Below are positions 27,530 to 36,182 of a stretch of 64,000 bases of DNA, piece by piece. Positions within the stretch are counted from its first letter, which is position 1; every line of letters starts with the position of its first letter. Below the pieces are notes generated by a model, which saw only the letters and a program-made list of their open reading frames with translations, searched no databases and was not told where the DNA came from. The DNA is from Arcanobacterium buesumense (lineage in GTDB: Bacteria > Actinomycetota > Actinomycetes > Actinomycetales > Actinomycetaceae): assembly GCF_012563545.1 (NCBI RefSeq), contig NZ_CP050804.1:1116001-1180000 (forward strand), given 5' to 3'. Position numbers and translations under genes: made by a program.

Positions 27530-27711
27530 CGGCTCAAGAACTCCCCTGATATCATTTTTCACAGCCCGCTCAACCATCATCTACACCTACCCACCACCGT
27601 ACCCACAGACAAACAAAACCCCTCGAATCCCGCGAATTACTAGGTAAAACGCGGAACCCAAGGGGTTCTGTCCGTACTCAATTCCATGTATCAAAAGTTG
27701 AGTACTAATGG
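27530..27711. repeat. Dispersed repeat, copy C, 3' of tRNA-Ala
   Basis: Contains GGCTCAAGAACTCCCCTGAT with ATCATTTTTCAC, a hairpin, and the right end GTATCAAAAGTTGAGTAC then TAATGG touching the 3' end of tRNA-Ala(CGC). Within it GTACTCAA (27675-27682 region) and TTGAGTAC form an 8-base inverted pair. Compare copies A, B and D. Confidence 0.6.
27617..27667 (-). terminator. Terminator of tRNA-Ala(CGC)
   Basis: On the minus strand AACCCCT...CCGCG pairs with CGCGG...AGGGGTT, followed by TTGTTTG. It lies about 45 bases after the tRNA 3' end and fits an intrinsic terminator. Confidence 0.7.
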
Positions 27712-27784
27712 TGGAGCATAGGGGATTCGAACCCCTGACCTTTTCATTGCGAACGAAACGCGCTACCAACTGCGCCAATGCCCC
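27712..27784 (-). tRNA. tRNA-Ala (anticodon CGC)
   Basis: 73 bases without encoded CCA. The acceptor arm GGGGCAT/ATGCTCC (one G-U pair) with discriminator A, D arm GCGC...GCGC, anticodon loop TTCGCAA giving CGC, and T arm AGGGG-TTCGAAT-CCCCT all fold. CGC reads the alanine codon GCG. It shares acceptor, D and T arms with the second tRNA-Ala at 28938-29010 and differs mainly in the anticodon arm. Confidence 0.95.
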
Positions 27785-27944
27785 GTGCATTCATATATTA
27801 GCAGGAACATCATACCAATATCGAATTGCTGTCTGCCATCTCACTAGTCACTACCAACTTGTGGAGAATCACAGGCCTTGTGGAGAACTAATACTATTGT
27901 GGATAAGAAAAATCAGCTATCGGCAACTGTGCGATCATGGAAAT

Positions 27945-28766
27945 ATGAAACGCCAAAGCCTCGATAAACTCCTCTATGTCCTATCCGCGGTCCTATGCGC
28001 TTGGCTTGTGCTACCTGGCTTAGGACCAGACATTATGGATTTAGAACAGCGCTTCGGCTGGAAGGTCGGCCCGGATAATTGGCGCGGCCCGCTTTCTACT
28101 CCACCATCGTACACAATACTAGATCCCGAAAAACAGCAACTTCTCTCCACGGTTGTTATCCGCAATGAGCATACTTCCCCGCCCCCATACCATCGGAGCG
28201 AATTTGGCCACCCTTGGGCAGATGTCGATCATAACGGTTGCGATACCCGAAATGACATTCTAGCCCGAGACACCACAGATACAATTTTCAAACCAGGCAC
28301 CCGCAACTGCGTCGTCGTCGAAGGAAAACTATCTGAACCCTATACCGGACAAACAATGAATTTTATCCGAGGGAAAGAAACGTCAGCACTCATCCAAATA
28401 GACCATGTCGTAGCTCTTGGTGACGCCTGGCGGTCCGGTGCATGGGCGTGGAGTGCGCAAAAACGCGAACAATTTGCTAACGATCCGCAGAATCTACTGG
28501 CGGTAGACGGGCAACAAAACCAGGATAAAGGTTCGGCAAACGCAGCACATTGGTTACCTCCCAATGAAGCCTTCCAGTGTGCCTACGTCACGCGTCAACT
28601 GTATGTCAAGGCGCAGTGGCAGCTATCCATGACCCCCGCAGAGCGTTCCACTATCGAGCGTATCCTTAGCTATTGCCCGCCAGGGGCGGACGAGGATGCC
28701 CTACTACACCCAAAACGGATTGCTTATTCCACACAGCACAGCAGCAAACACCCGCGCGCACTATAA
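27945..28766 (+). CDS. Secreted HNH-family nuclease (DUF1524-like)
   Basis: 273 residues. Residues about 8-25 (LLYVLSAVLCAWLVLPGLG) are a signal peptide or membrane anchor. The catalytic part has IDHVVALGDAWRSGAWAW and NDPQNLLAVDGQQNQDKG, the His-Asn-His-type core of DUF1524/GmrSD-C-like secreted nucleases common in actinobacteria; two Cys pairs may form disulfides outside the cell. I chose the ATG at 27945; an upstream extension would cross the tRNA. Likely job: degrading DNA outside the cell for nutrients or defence. It sits between the two tRNA-Ala genes on the opposite strand. Confidence 0.85.
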   Translation: MKRQSLDKLLYVLSAVLCAWLVLPGLGPDIMDLEQRFGWKVGPDNWRGPLSTPPSYTILDPEKQQLLSTVVIRNEHTSPPPYHRSEFGHPWADVDHNGCDTRNDILARDTTDTIFKPGTRNCVVVEGKLSEPYTGQTMNFIRGKETSALIQIDHVVALGDAWRSGAWAWSAQKREQFANDPQNLLAVDGQQNQDKGSANAAHWLPPNEAFQCAYVTRQLYVKAQWQLSMTPAERSTIERILSYCPPGADEDALLHPKRIAYSTQHSSKHPRAL

Positions 28767-28844
28767 ACCAAAGTGTTTTGAGCTCCTAGAACACCCTGAA
28801 ATAAGCTACTACTTGCCAACATAGGTGATACTCAGGAAATAGAA

Positions 28845-28937
28845 AACCCCTTGACAGCCTTGTATCTCTAAGAAATACAACCGTAAGGGGTCAAATTATT
28901 TATCCAAAACTTTGTATCAAAAGTTGAGTACAAATGG
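28845..28937 (-). terminator. tRNA-Ala(GGC) trailer: terminator hairpin and repeat copy D
   Basis: On the minus strand ACCCCTT...GTTGTATTTC pairs with AGATACAA...AAGGGGTTTT (28845-28891). Between it and the tRNA lies TTTGTATCAAAAGTTGAGTA with CAAATGG (plus-strand sense), the right end shared with copies A and C; the left block of the repeat is absent here. Confidence 0.7.
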
Positions 28938-29010
28938 TGGAGCATAGGGGATTCGAACCCCTGACCTCTTCCATGCCATGGAAGCGCGCTACCAACTGCG
29001 CCAATGCCCC
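28938..29010 (-). tRNA. tRNA-Ala (anticodon GGC)
   Basis: 73 bases. Acceptor GGGGCAT/ATGCTCC, anticodon stem CTTCC/GGAAG with loop ATGGCAT giving GGC (codons GCC and GCU), T arm AGGGG-TTCGAAT-CCCCT, discriminator A, no encoded CCA. It forms a paralogous pair with the CGC tRNA 1.15 kb away. Confidence 0.95.
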
Positions 29011-29083
29011 GAAGACGTCATTAATATTACCTACCTAGGCACCTAATATCCAAATCCTTACAGCCAATTTTACGTGAAACAGC

Positions 29084-29740
29084 TCACCGCCAGATGAAAT
29101 CCTGCGTATCACCATGGGCAGCCCACCGATTCCACGACTTTATACGCCACGACGGCACAGCACCAGGACGTGGAATAATCTCCGCCCAATGGCAGTTATC
29201 TGGACCTTGAAGCATATTCCACTGAGATGGATTCTGCCCCATTAGCACCATCACACCATTAACAATTGCCGAACCATGACTGACAAACAGCAGCGTTTGA
29301 TCGTGAGAGTCTTCGGCCACGCTTGCCGCGTATTCACGAATTGCTTGTGCGACAAGCTCACCATTATCTTCGCGAGTTTGAACGTCAGCTACCCCAGGTT
29401 CTTCACCAGCCCGCCAGCGTTTCCAGGCTTGTGGATAAGCTTCCTTAATCTCAGCGGAGGTAAGTCCTTCCCATTGACCATATCCACGTTCCCGTAACCG
29501 CGAATCAACTTCAACGCTAATACCGATTGTGTGGCCTACCGTCCGCGCAGTATCAAAAGCTCGTTGCAGATCAGAAGAAATAATTCGAGTAATCCCAGCA
29601 AGAGCAAGCTCCCCGGCAACAGTTTGCGCTTGCTGACGGCCAATATCATTCAGGGGCGTATTTTGCGTTCCTTGGATACGCGCTTGTGAGTTGTTCTCAG
29701 TTTGCCCATGGCGAAGCAAAATAATCCGTTTTAGCGGCAT
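29084..29740 (-). CDS. Histidine-phosphatase (phosphoglycerate mutase-like) family protein
   Basis: 218 residues from the ATG at 29740. It starts with the catalytic motif LLRHGQTENN (phospho-accepting His) and has the family's second part LFVSHGSAIVNG near residue 165 plus RERGYGQWEG near 85. The layout fits broad acid phosphatases and cobalamin or 3-phosphoglycerate phosphatases. It follows rsfS by 12 bases in the nadD-rsfS operon, a place where actinobacteria often carry such a gene. The substrate is unknown; a TTG at 29749 is an alternative start. Confidence 0.9.
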   Translation of the reverse strand: MPLKRIILLRHGQTENNSQARIQGTQNTPLNDIGRQQAQTVAGELALAGITRIISSDLQRAFDTARTVGHTIGISVEVDSRLRERGYGQWEGLTSAEIKEAYPQAWKRWRAGEEPGVADVQTREDNGELVAQAIREYAASVAEDSHDQTLLFVSHGSAIVNGVMVLMGQNPSQWNMLQGPDNCHWAEIIPRPGAVPSWRIKSWNRWAAHGDTQDFIWR

Positions 29741-29752
29741 ATCAAACAACTT

Positions 29753-30220
29753 TCATGCAAGATCAGCCGACGTGGCTGCATCATGCCCAGTAGCATTTTC
29801 GATACCACTAGAAAAATAAGCTGCCAGCGTTGACTCTTGGGCAACCTCAGAAGGCTTGATGTCTTCCGGTAGCTCAATCATTGGACAATCTGCCCATAGC
29901 TTCTCTAGAGCATAATATTCGCGATCTTCGTCTTGTTGGACATGAACCATCACGATGCCAAAATCTAGGAGAACCCAGTGCGCTTCGCCTTCCATGCCCT
30001 CTCGGCGCTGACGCTTGCATCCGGCCTTATGCATAGCCTCTTCTACCGAGTCCACGATAGCGCGCACTTGACGCTCAGTAGATCCTGAGACGACCAGGAA
30101 TGTGTCGGTAAGCGCAAGCCGCTCGGCGACGTCGATGGCCGTAATAGACGTTGCTTTAACGTCTGCCGCTGCCCGGGCAGCAATAATTGTTAAATCGATA
30201 GCTTCTTGTGTTGCGCTCAC
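29753..30220 (-). CDS. rsfS: Ribosomal silencing factor RsfS
   Basis: 155 residues with the RsfS/Iojap domain (A-I-D-V-A-E-R-L-A-L-T-D-T-F-L-V-V-S-G-S-T near residue 25; EGEAHWVLLDFGIVMVHV near 85). The protein binds L14 on the 50S subunit and blocks joining with 30S under starvation. It adds a C-terminal tail of about 30 residues beyond the domain. It lies 36 bases after the acidic membrane-protein gene and upstream of the phosphatase, as in the usual nadD-rsfS gene order. Confidence 0.96.
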   Translation of the reverse strand: MSATQEAIDLTIIAARAAADVKATSITAIDVAERLALTDTFLVVSGSTERQVRAIVDSVEEAMHKAGCKRQRREGMEGEAHWVLLDFGIVMVHVQQDEDREYYALEKLWADCPMIELPEDIKPSEVAQESTLAAYFSSGIENATGHDAATSADLA

Positions 30221-30256
30221 GAATATCCTTTGTAGTGATAGTTAATATATTTGAAT

Positions 30257-31216
30257 TTATAGCAGTAGCTCTTGTGAAACAACAGTTGTTGATTCTGTTG
30301 TTCCGCTCGCATTGAAGAAGAACTTGTTAATACCAAGACCAACCAAGACTCCAACGAGGATAGCAATGAGAATAAGCAGAATGTAATTAAGAATTGTTCT
30401 GCGTGGGTTGAGATTATCGTCTTCGTCGTCTTCATAGTACGACATATCATCTTCGGAAGCCGTTTGGCTTTCGACGGCGGAGATATCTTCGTCCTGTGGA
30501 GTTAAAGTATCCGGAGCAACAAGTTGCCCGAGTTCTTCGGCTTCCAAATCAGAGCCTTCTGGCATCACCGAAGTTCGTGACACATCCCCAGTATTTTCTT
30601 GCTTAGGCTCTTCCAGCGATTGACGGCGAGTCATCGACAGGAGCCGTTCACGCATCGCCACTGGCGATTCGTCATCTTCGTCTTCGTCGTTTTCGTCGCC
30701 TTCATCTTCGCCGTCACTGTCTACCGACGCAGACTCAGCTACGTCACTTTTTTCGTGTGACGAGGAATCTTGTGTGGCTTCTTCGTGAGACTCTTCGCTA
30801 TGCGCATCGTCTTCTTCGCTCAGTTGAGAGCCTGGAGAATCTGGCTCCTGTTCACTATCTTGCTCAACAGCTTCATTAGGAACGGGATTTTCCCCAGTGG
30901 CAGCCTCGGGATTATCTTCAGCAACATCTAGGGCTGGCTCTAGCGCATTTTCTTCTTCAAACCGTTCAAAAACCGATAAACGTTCCGGCTGAGAAGATTT
31001 TTGTGATTGCACCACTCCCTCATCTTCAGCTACCGGTTCTGTGACGGCTGGAATCATTCCGGTTTCCGCTTTGCGTGCCTCACGTAACTCTTTACGAGAA
31101 GGACGACGAAGACGCAGCTCTGTTGTCTCGCTAATATCAACCCCATCTGCGGGACGGACACTAAGTTTGCCTTGCTCCCTCAGTTGCCGGCGACTCATAC
31201 GTGGAGCGTCACTCAT
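30257..31216 (-). CDS. Acidic single-pass membrane protein in nadD-rsfS operon
   Basis: 319 residues from the ATG at 31216, which overlaps the nadD stop by eight bases. The N-terminus is basic (MSRRQLREQ), the middle of about 200 residues is rich in Glu, Asp and Ser and probably disordered, and one helix lies near residues 285-305 with a short outside tail. Similar poorly conserved proteins sit at this place in other Actinomycetaceae. I know no function; the architecture would suit a tether or a cell-division or envelope scaffold. Confidence 0.75.
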   Translation of the reverse strand: MSDAPRMSRRQLREQGKLSVRPADGVDISETTELRLRRPSRKELREARKAETGMIPAVTEPVAEDEGVVQSQKSSQPERLSVFERFEEENALEPALDVAEDNPEAATGENPVPNEAVEQDSEQEPDSPGSQLSEEDDAHSEESHEEATQDSSSHEKSDVAESASVDSDGEDEGDENDEDEDDESPVAMRERLLSMTRRQSLEEPKQENTGDVSRTSVMPEGSDLEAEELGQLVAPDTLTPQDEDISAVESQTASEDDMSYYEDDEDDNLNPRRTILNYILLILIAILVGVLVGLGINKFFFNASGTTESTTVVSQELLL

Positions 31217-31946
31217 GCTTCTCCTCTCCTTCCACACAGTTGCGTTGTGCCCCTGCCTCATCAGCGTAATCGCCCACGATGGATGCCAGGGCGGTTGTCT
31301 GAGCTTCTTCTGGTCTATATAAATGATACTTGGAGATGTACTGAACTACGCCATCGGGAACCAAATACCATACCGGAATCCCGGATTTTACGCGTTCTCG
31401 TACGCCAGTAGAAGAAATTGCCATTGTCGGAATCTCAATAAGCGAAACACCATCTTCCGGCAAACCAGCCAAATCTAACCGGTGGCCAGGGCGGCTAACG
31501 CCAACAAAATGCGCCAGTGTCCACAGTTCATCGGAATTTTTCCACTGTAAAATTTGTGGAAGAACATCTGCTCCAGTAATAAAAAAGAGCTCGTCGTCGG
31601 GATAAAGACGACGAATATCACGAAGAGTATCAACAGTATATGTTTTTCCACCGCGATCTATATCTACCCGAGATACGGAAAATCGTGGATTGGACGCAGT
31701 AGCAATAACCGTCATTAAATAACGGTGATCTCCTAGAGAAATAGGTCTACCGGTTTTGAATGGGTTATCTCCAGCAGGCACAAAAACGACTTCGTCTAGC
31801 TTAAAAACATGCTGAACCTCTGAAGCTGCAACCAAATGGCCGTGATGGATAGGATCGAATGTTCCACCCATAATTCCAATGCGGCGCCGGGTACCCGACT
31901 TGTGTGCCGCCGTATGTGTTACAGCAACACTTTGCTTTTCACTCAT
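31209..31946 (-). CDS. nadD: Nicotinate-mononucleotide adenylyltransferase
   Basis: 245 residues. [20 protein letters not shown] (cut here at 20) is the nucleotidyltransferase T/H-x-G-H motif at about residues 24-43, and the C-terminal [13 protein letters not shown] carries the second ATP motif. It makes deamido-NAD from nicotinate mononucleotide and ATP. The N-terminus has about 20 extra residues before the first strand, so a start further in is possible. It leads the operon nadD - membrane protein - rsfS - phosphatase. Confidence 0.96.
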   Translation of the reverse strand: MSEKQSVAVTHTAAHKSGTRRRIGIMGGTFDPIHHGHLVAASEVQHVFKLDEVVFVPAGDNPFKTGRPISLGDHRYLMTVIATASNPRFSVSRVDIDRGGKTYTVDTLRDIRRLYPDDELFFITGADVLPQILQWKNSDELWTLAHFVGVSRPGHRLDLAGLPEDGVSLIEIPTMAISSTGVRERVKSGIPVWYLVPDGVVQYISKYHLYRPEEAQTTALASIVGDYADEAGAQRNCVEGEEKHE

Positions 31947-32128
31947 ACCAATATTTTACCTGAGATTATGCCACAAGAGCCTGTTTGGCCATTAACCCCA
32001 TCACTATCGGCGCATATTCCTCATACGATTGCCGGGGAAAATAGCCTACGTGGGAATAACTTTACACACTATGCGTTAATGTTAAAGTCAAGACACAAAT
32101 GTTCGACAAACATAGAGAAAGGCCCCTG

Positions 32129-32494
32129 ATGGCTACTGTTGAAATTACTGCCGATAACTTTAAAGATCATGTTAATTCTGGAATTACTGTCCTAGATTTC
32201 TGGGCGGAATGGTGCGGTCCATGCCGGATGTTCAGCCCGACCTTTGAAGCTGTTTCGGAACAAAACCCAGAGGTGACTTTCGGTAAGATTAATACGGAAG
32301 AGCAGACTGAATTAGCTCAAGCTTTCCAGGTGATGTCCATTCCAACCGTTATGGTATTCCGCGATGGCATTCGGCTATATGAAGGCGCTGGCGCATTGGC
32401 CCGTGATCAACTCCAGGCACTCGTGAAGAAGGCTCAGGAGCTTGATATGGACGAGGTTCGTGCACAAATTGCCCAAGCCGGTGAGCAAGCATAA
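32129..32494 (+). CDS. trxA: Thioredoxin
   Basis: 121 residues with the classic active site WAEWCGPCRM at about 27-36 and the cis-proline segment SIPTVMVFRDG near 72. It reduces protein disulfides in the cytoplasm. The start ATG at 32129 follows GAAAGG. The C-terminal tail of about 15 residues beyond the fold is typical of the actinobacterial proteins that some groups call TrxC. It lies alone, convergent with the LLM gene, and ends at a strong hairpin. Confidence 0.95.
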   Translation: MATVEITADNFKDHVNSGITVLDFWAEWCGPCRMFSPTFEAVSEQNPEVTFGKINTEEQTELAQAFQVMSIPTVMVFRDGIRLYEGAGALARDQLQALVKKAQELDMDEVRAQIAQAGEQA

Positions 32495-32520
32495 AGCTTT
32501 AAGCAACAATCGTTTATGTA

Positions 32521-32555
32521 GTGGTGGGCTGAAAGGTATTCTTTCAGCCCACCAC
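32521..32555. terminator. Bidirectional hairpin terminator
   Basis: GTGGTGGGCTGAAAG and CTTTCAGCCCACCAC pair perfectly around a five-base loop, between two converging genes (trxA and the LLM gene). The T-tracts are short, so it works perhaps as a transcription barrier in both directions. Confidence 0.85.
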
Positions 32556-32570
32556 TACATTTGCATGTAC

Positions 32571-33518
32571 TTAAACCAACGATTGTTGTTTAACCTCAAC
32601 ACCTGCCCTACCACTAAGCAGTGGTAAAACACCACGGACAAGTGAGGCTAAATCAATAGGCAATGATGCTGGATGGATAACAACGCCATCGGCAGCACCT
32701 AACCCAACCCACCGCTCAATAGTATCGGCTACATCGTAGACTGTGCCATATACCGTCGGAATACCGGAAAATAGTTCACAACCAGTTATTTCTGATACTA
32801 AGATCGCCCGTTCATGAGCAGCACTTGACGTAGCCGAAATAACCACTCCTAAATCAACGACGACGGGCAAATCACGTTCCGCATCGCGCGCCAAGGCCCG
32901 AAGTCCATATCTAATCCCCCGAGCGGTATGTGGATCGGCAACCTGGAGACGGACCATATTTGCATATTGAGCCACAATCTCCATCATTTCAGCCGAAGGC
33001 GATGCAGAGGCAAGATTGACCACCAGGCCTACCCCAGCTTCACATATCGCTTCAAAAGCGGCAACCGTATTTACTAGATCAACGTTTTGATCGATTCTTA
33101 TCGCCAGCGAAGCCCAGCCGGAACCCTCTACGCATACCGCGTCTAAGGCTTGAGCTACGATTTTCGGCTCCGGCAAAACCTCCATCACAACTCCACTGCC
33201 ATCGATGGTGCGCATTTGCGCACCGACGTTTATTGCGTCAAGAACTGCTTGCGGACGGCTGGCATCCGCGCAAAATTCCGCCGATAAGGCTACAAAGTCT
33301 AAACCACCACTAGCAGCAGCTCGAGTTGCAGCCATCATTTTCCCATGCTGAAACGGTTCCGGTTGGCTAATACACGAAGACACATAGTTTTGCACGCCAA
33401 GCATTGACAGATCAATTCCTAGCCATGCCGACGTCGTATGCTCGCCATAAACACGCTCGGTTCGCTCGTGAGGCGTGTACGTTAATGCTTTGCGGCTTAC
33501 GTTCAAATCAATCGTCAT
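32571..33518 (-). CDS. LLM-class (luciferase-like) flavin-dependent oxidoreductase, atypical
   Basis: 315 residues of TIM-barrel type with the C-terminal LLM text GTVYDVADTIERWVGLGAADGV then VIHPASLPIDLASLVRGVLPLL (given in pieces), as in NtaA/SnaA-type monooxygenases. These use FMNH2 and oxygen. The protein is shorter than the usual 430-450 residues; the N-terminal part is weakly conserved and the FMN phosphate motif is not obvious, so it may be a degenerate member. It has no partner reductase nearby. Confidence 0.65.
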   Translation of the reverse strand: MTIDLNVSRKALTYTPHERTERVYGEHTTSAWLGIDLSMLGVQNYVSSCISQPEPFQHGKMMAATRAAASGGLDFVALSAEFCADASRPQAVLDAINVGAQMRTIDGSGVVMEVLPEPKIVAQALDAVCVEGSGWASLAIRIDQNVDLVNTVAAFEAICEAGVGLVVNLASASPSAEMMEIVAQYANMVRLQVADPHTARGIRYGLRALARDAERDLPVVVDLGVVISATSSAAHERAILVSEITGCELFSGIPTVYGTVYDVADTIERWVGLGAADGVVIHPASLPIDLASLVRGVLPLLSGRAGVEVKQQSLV

Positions 33519-33729
33519 GGCATGTCCTAGTATTTAGGTAGCAATACGTATATTCCTACACTGGTATCTCACAGCTAAAAGAAAAGATTTTGTTAAGCTG
33601 TTGTTTAGGAATTTACCCTGCCCTTACCCTCTAAGCAACACACGAGCTAGTTTTTCTATTAAAATAGCCAAAACTATCTTCAGATTTTGGTAAGTAACGC
33701 CTGATAGGACACCAATAAGGCAGAAGCTA

Positions 33730-33765
33730 AAGGCTCTGCCGTGAAATGACACACAGCAGAGCCTT
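33730..33765 (-). terminator. Terminator after obg
   Basis: AAGGCTCTGC and GCAGAGCCTT form a 10-base-pair stem around a 16-base loop, just after the obg stop codon on the minus strand; it would end the rne/rplU-rpmA-obg transcript. Confidence 0.7.
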
Positions 33766-33782
33766 GGCTACGTCAAAAACCT

Positions 33783-35315
33783 TTACTCAGTAGGAAGTTC
33801 CTCATCAGGATCAGTCCAGATTCCGGCTTGGCGCTCCGTCCACAGCTCTTGACGAGCCGCTTCTTTAGCATCCATCATCTCATAGTACTGACTCTTGCGT
33901 TCTCTACGCGTCGGACGAATATTCTCATCCAATCGGATATCAGTACCACGAGGGCTCAACAGCTCTGCACCGGTAGCCATCGTCGGCTCCCAATCAAAAA
34001 TCATGCCATCTTCAACAGAACCAATGACCACCATATCCCCAGCTCGAGCACCAATTTTCATCAATTCTTTTTCGATACCCAAGTTATTTAGCCGATCAGC
34101 AAGGTAGCCGACGGCTTCGTCGTTTGAAAAATCAGTTTGTCGAACCCATCGTTCCGGTTTTGTTCCCCGCACCTGATAGAAGGCTTTCTCATCCTGTTGC
34201 CGTGGCGTGATAGTAAAGGAGGAATCATTCTTCTTATCCAATGGACGAATGACTGGACGAACTTCATCGTCAACCACTTCTTGGGCACGCAGGTGTTCAA
34301 CGATAGTACCCAAAGCATAGCCTAGTTCTCGCAATCCCACCCGGGACACTGCAGAAACAGCAAAAACAGCCAAGCCGCGATTCTTCAACTCATCATGAAC
34401 AAAATCGGCAAGCTCCTGAGCGTCTGGAACGTCTATTTTATTGAGCACAACAATACGCGGCCGCTCCATTAACGGCACACGCCCTTCGATCGGCGGAATA
34501 TGAGCAGCATACGCGGCCAATTCCGCCTCAATAACTTCTAGATCAGAAATCGGATCACGCCCTGGTTCGAGGGTTGCACAATCAAGGACATGTACAATCG
34601 CAGCACACCGTTCAATATGGCGTAAAAACTCATGACCGAGGCCTTTACCCTCTGACGCACCGGGAATAAGTCCAGGAACATCTGCCATAGTAAAACGCAT
34701 ATCGCCCGCTTCAACCACACCAAGGTTGGGAACCAAGGTGGTAAAGGGATAATCAGCAATCTTCGGACGTGCAGCAGACATCGCGGCAATCAACGACGAT
34801 TTACCAGCGGATGGAAATCCGACCAGAGCAACGTCTGCAACAGACTTCAATTCTAAGACGACGTCAAGCGCTTCACCTTCTTCGCCTAACAGTGCAAAAC
34901 CAGGAGCCTTACGTTTAGGCGAGGCAAGAGCAGCATTACCTAGCCCGCCTTGACCGCCTTCGGCAATAATGACTTCTATCCCAGCTCCAGTCAGATCAGC
35001 TAAGATATTTCCGTCCATATCCTTCACCACTGTTCCATTGGGAACTGAAACGATAAGATCTTCACCGCGTTTGCCGTGACGTAAATCGCCAGCACCTGGT
35101 TTGCCGTTAGTTGCTTTCAAATGAGGCGAATGATGAAGGGAAAGCAGGGTTGTCTCTTGGGGATCAACTCGGAAAATAATGTCACCACCGTGACCGCCAT
35201 TAGCGCCGTCTGGGCCACCAAGTGGCTTAAATTTTTCCCGACGCACCGACGCCGCACCATTGCCTCCTTTGCCAGCCTCCAAATGGAGAACGACTCGATC
35301 AATAAAGCTTGCCAT
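33783..35315 (-). CDS. obg: GTPase Obg (CgtA)
   Basis: 510 residues in three parts: the glycine-rich Obg fold (1-158), the G domain with G1 [10 protein letters not shown], switch YPFTT, G3 DVPG, G4 NKID and the SAVSR segment, then the OCT domain (about 360-440) and an acidic-basic tail. It is an essential ribosome-associated GTPase linked to 50S assembly and the stringent response. It follows rpmA by 96 bases, with a hairpin between. proB and proA, common downstream neighbours, are absent here. Confidence 0.97.
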   Translation of the reverse strand: MASFIDRVVLHLEAGKGGNGAASVRREKFKPLGGPDGANGGHGGDIIFRVDPQETTLLSLHHSPHLKATNGKPGAGDLRHGKRGEDLIVSVPNGTVVKDMDGNILADLTGAGIEVIIAEGGQGGLGNAALASPKRKAPGFALLGEEGEALDVVLELKSVADVALVGFPSAGKSSLIAAMSAARPKIADYPFTTLVPNLGVVEAGDMRFTMADVPGLIPGASEGKGLGHEFLRHIERCAAIVHVLDCATLEPGRDPISDLEVIEAELAAYAAHIPPIEGRVPLMERPRIVVLNKIDVPDAQELADFVHDELKNRGLAVFAVSAVSRVGLRELGYALGTIVEHLRAQEVVDDEVRPVIRPLDKKNDSSFTITPRQQDEKAFYQVRGTKPERWVRQTDFSNDEAVGYLADRLNNLGIEKELMKIGARAGDMVVIGSVEDGMIFDWEPTMATGAELLSPRGTDIRLDENIRPTRRERKSQYYEMMDAKEAARQELWTERQAGIWTDPDEELPTE

Positions 35316-35349
35316 GGGGTGTCCTTACATAAAAATGAAATATAATGCA

Positions 35350-35385
35350 CGAGAGGGCGGAGAGCTAATGCCCTCCACCCTCTCG
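35350..35385 (-). terminator. Hairpin between rpmA and obg
   Basis: CGAGAGGG-x-GGAG pairs with CTCC-x-CCCTCTCG (one mismatch) in the 96 bases between rpmA and obg. It may partly terminate the message so that less obg than ribosomal-protein mRNA is made, or act as a processing site for RNase. Confidence 0.6.
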
Positions 35386-35411
35386 AGTATGTCGTTTAAG
35401 ATTCGTGCAAC

Positions 35412-35669
35412 TCAGGCCTGAGCCGCGACGATGTTCACAACCTTGCGATCGCGGCGAGTACCAAACTCAACGTGACCGGTCTCAAGTGCAAACAGCGTGT
35501 CATCCTTACCGCGGCCAACGTTGGCACCCGGGTGGAAGTGAGTGCCGCGCTGACGCACGAGGATCTCGCCTGCGTTAACAAACTCGCCACCGAAACGCTT
35601 CACGCCGAGGCGCTTTGCGTTAGAGTCGCGACCGTTGCTAGTAGAGCTAGCGCCCTTCTTATGTGCCAT
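35412..35669 (-). CDS. rpmA: 50S ribosomal protein L27
   Basis: 85 residues starting [20 protein letters not shown] with the usual N-terminal basic tail near the peptidyl-transferase centre and the motif [20 protein letters not shown]. The start has no cleavable prepeptide like that of Firmicutes. It lies 49 bases after rplU. Confidence 0.98.
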   Translation of the reverse strand: MAHKKGASSTSNGRDSNAKRLGVKRFGGEFVNAGEILVRQRGTHFHPGANVGRGKDDTLFALETGHVEFGTRRDRKVVNIVAAQA

Positions 35670-35718
35670 GTCTAGACCTTCTTCTTTTTAACAGCTCGTT
35701 GGACGGTAAGTTAAGCGA

Positions 35719-36024
35719 TCACTTAATAGCGGTGATCTTAACACGGGTAAGCTTTTGGCGGTGACCTTGGCGCTTACGGTATCCAGTCTTATTCTTGTAC
35801 TTGATGATTGAGATCTTTGGTCCCTTTTCATCGCGAACAATTTCGGCGCTGACCTTGGCCTTGATGCCATCCGCTGCTGAGGTGATCTTATCACCGTCGA
35901 CGAGCATGATCGGCTCGAGCTCGACCTTGTCGCCAGCTTCGCCTGCAATCTTGTCCACAACGACGACGGAACCGACAGACACCTTTTCCTGGCGGCCGCC
36001 TACCTTGACAATCGCGTAAACCAC
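35719..36024 (-). CDS. rplU: 50S ribosomal protein L21
   Basis: 101 residues, [18 protein letters not shown] through [21 protein letters not shown], the signature of L21. It is first in the L21-L27-Obg operon and its leader of about 155 bases contains a hairpin. Confidence 0.98.
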   Translation of the reverse strand: MVYAIVKVGGRQEKVSVGSVVVVDKIAGEAGDKVELEPIMLVDGDKITSAADGIKAKVSAEIVRDEKGPKISIIKYKNKTGYRKRQGHRQKLTRVKITAIK

Positions 36025-36051
36025 GTTCTGCTCATCTCTGTCGAAACTGAT

Positions 36052-36069
36052 GCATCCGGGATCGGATGC
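36052..36069 (-). promoter_or_regulatory. Hairpin in rplU leader
   Basis: GCATCCG-ATCC-CGGATGC (minus strand) is a perfect seven-pair stem with a four-base loop, 28 bases before the rplU start. It could be an autoregulatory or stabilising element of the ribosomal-protein leader; no T-tract follows. Confidence 0.4.
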
Positions 36070-36182
36070 CCTGAAAATTATTTAGCGCAATAAAGTGCGC
36101 CAGCAATTAACGATACTGAAACACTGGCTCAGACACAAGTTCATAACTAGCGATTCAGACCACAATTACAGATTTTGGCTAA

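Noticed and set aside
27455-27530. CRISPR-like array
   Set aside because: Only three imperfect units of about 20 bases without uniform spacers; no cas genes.
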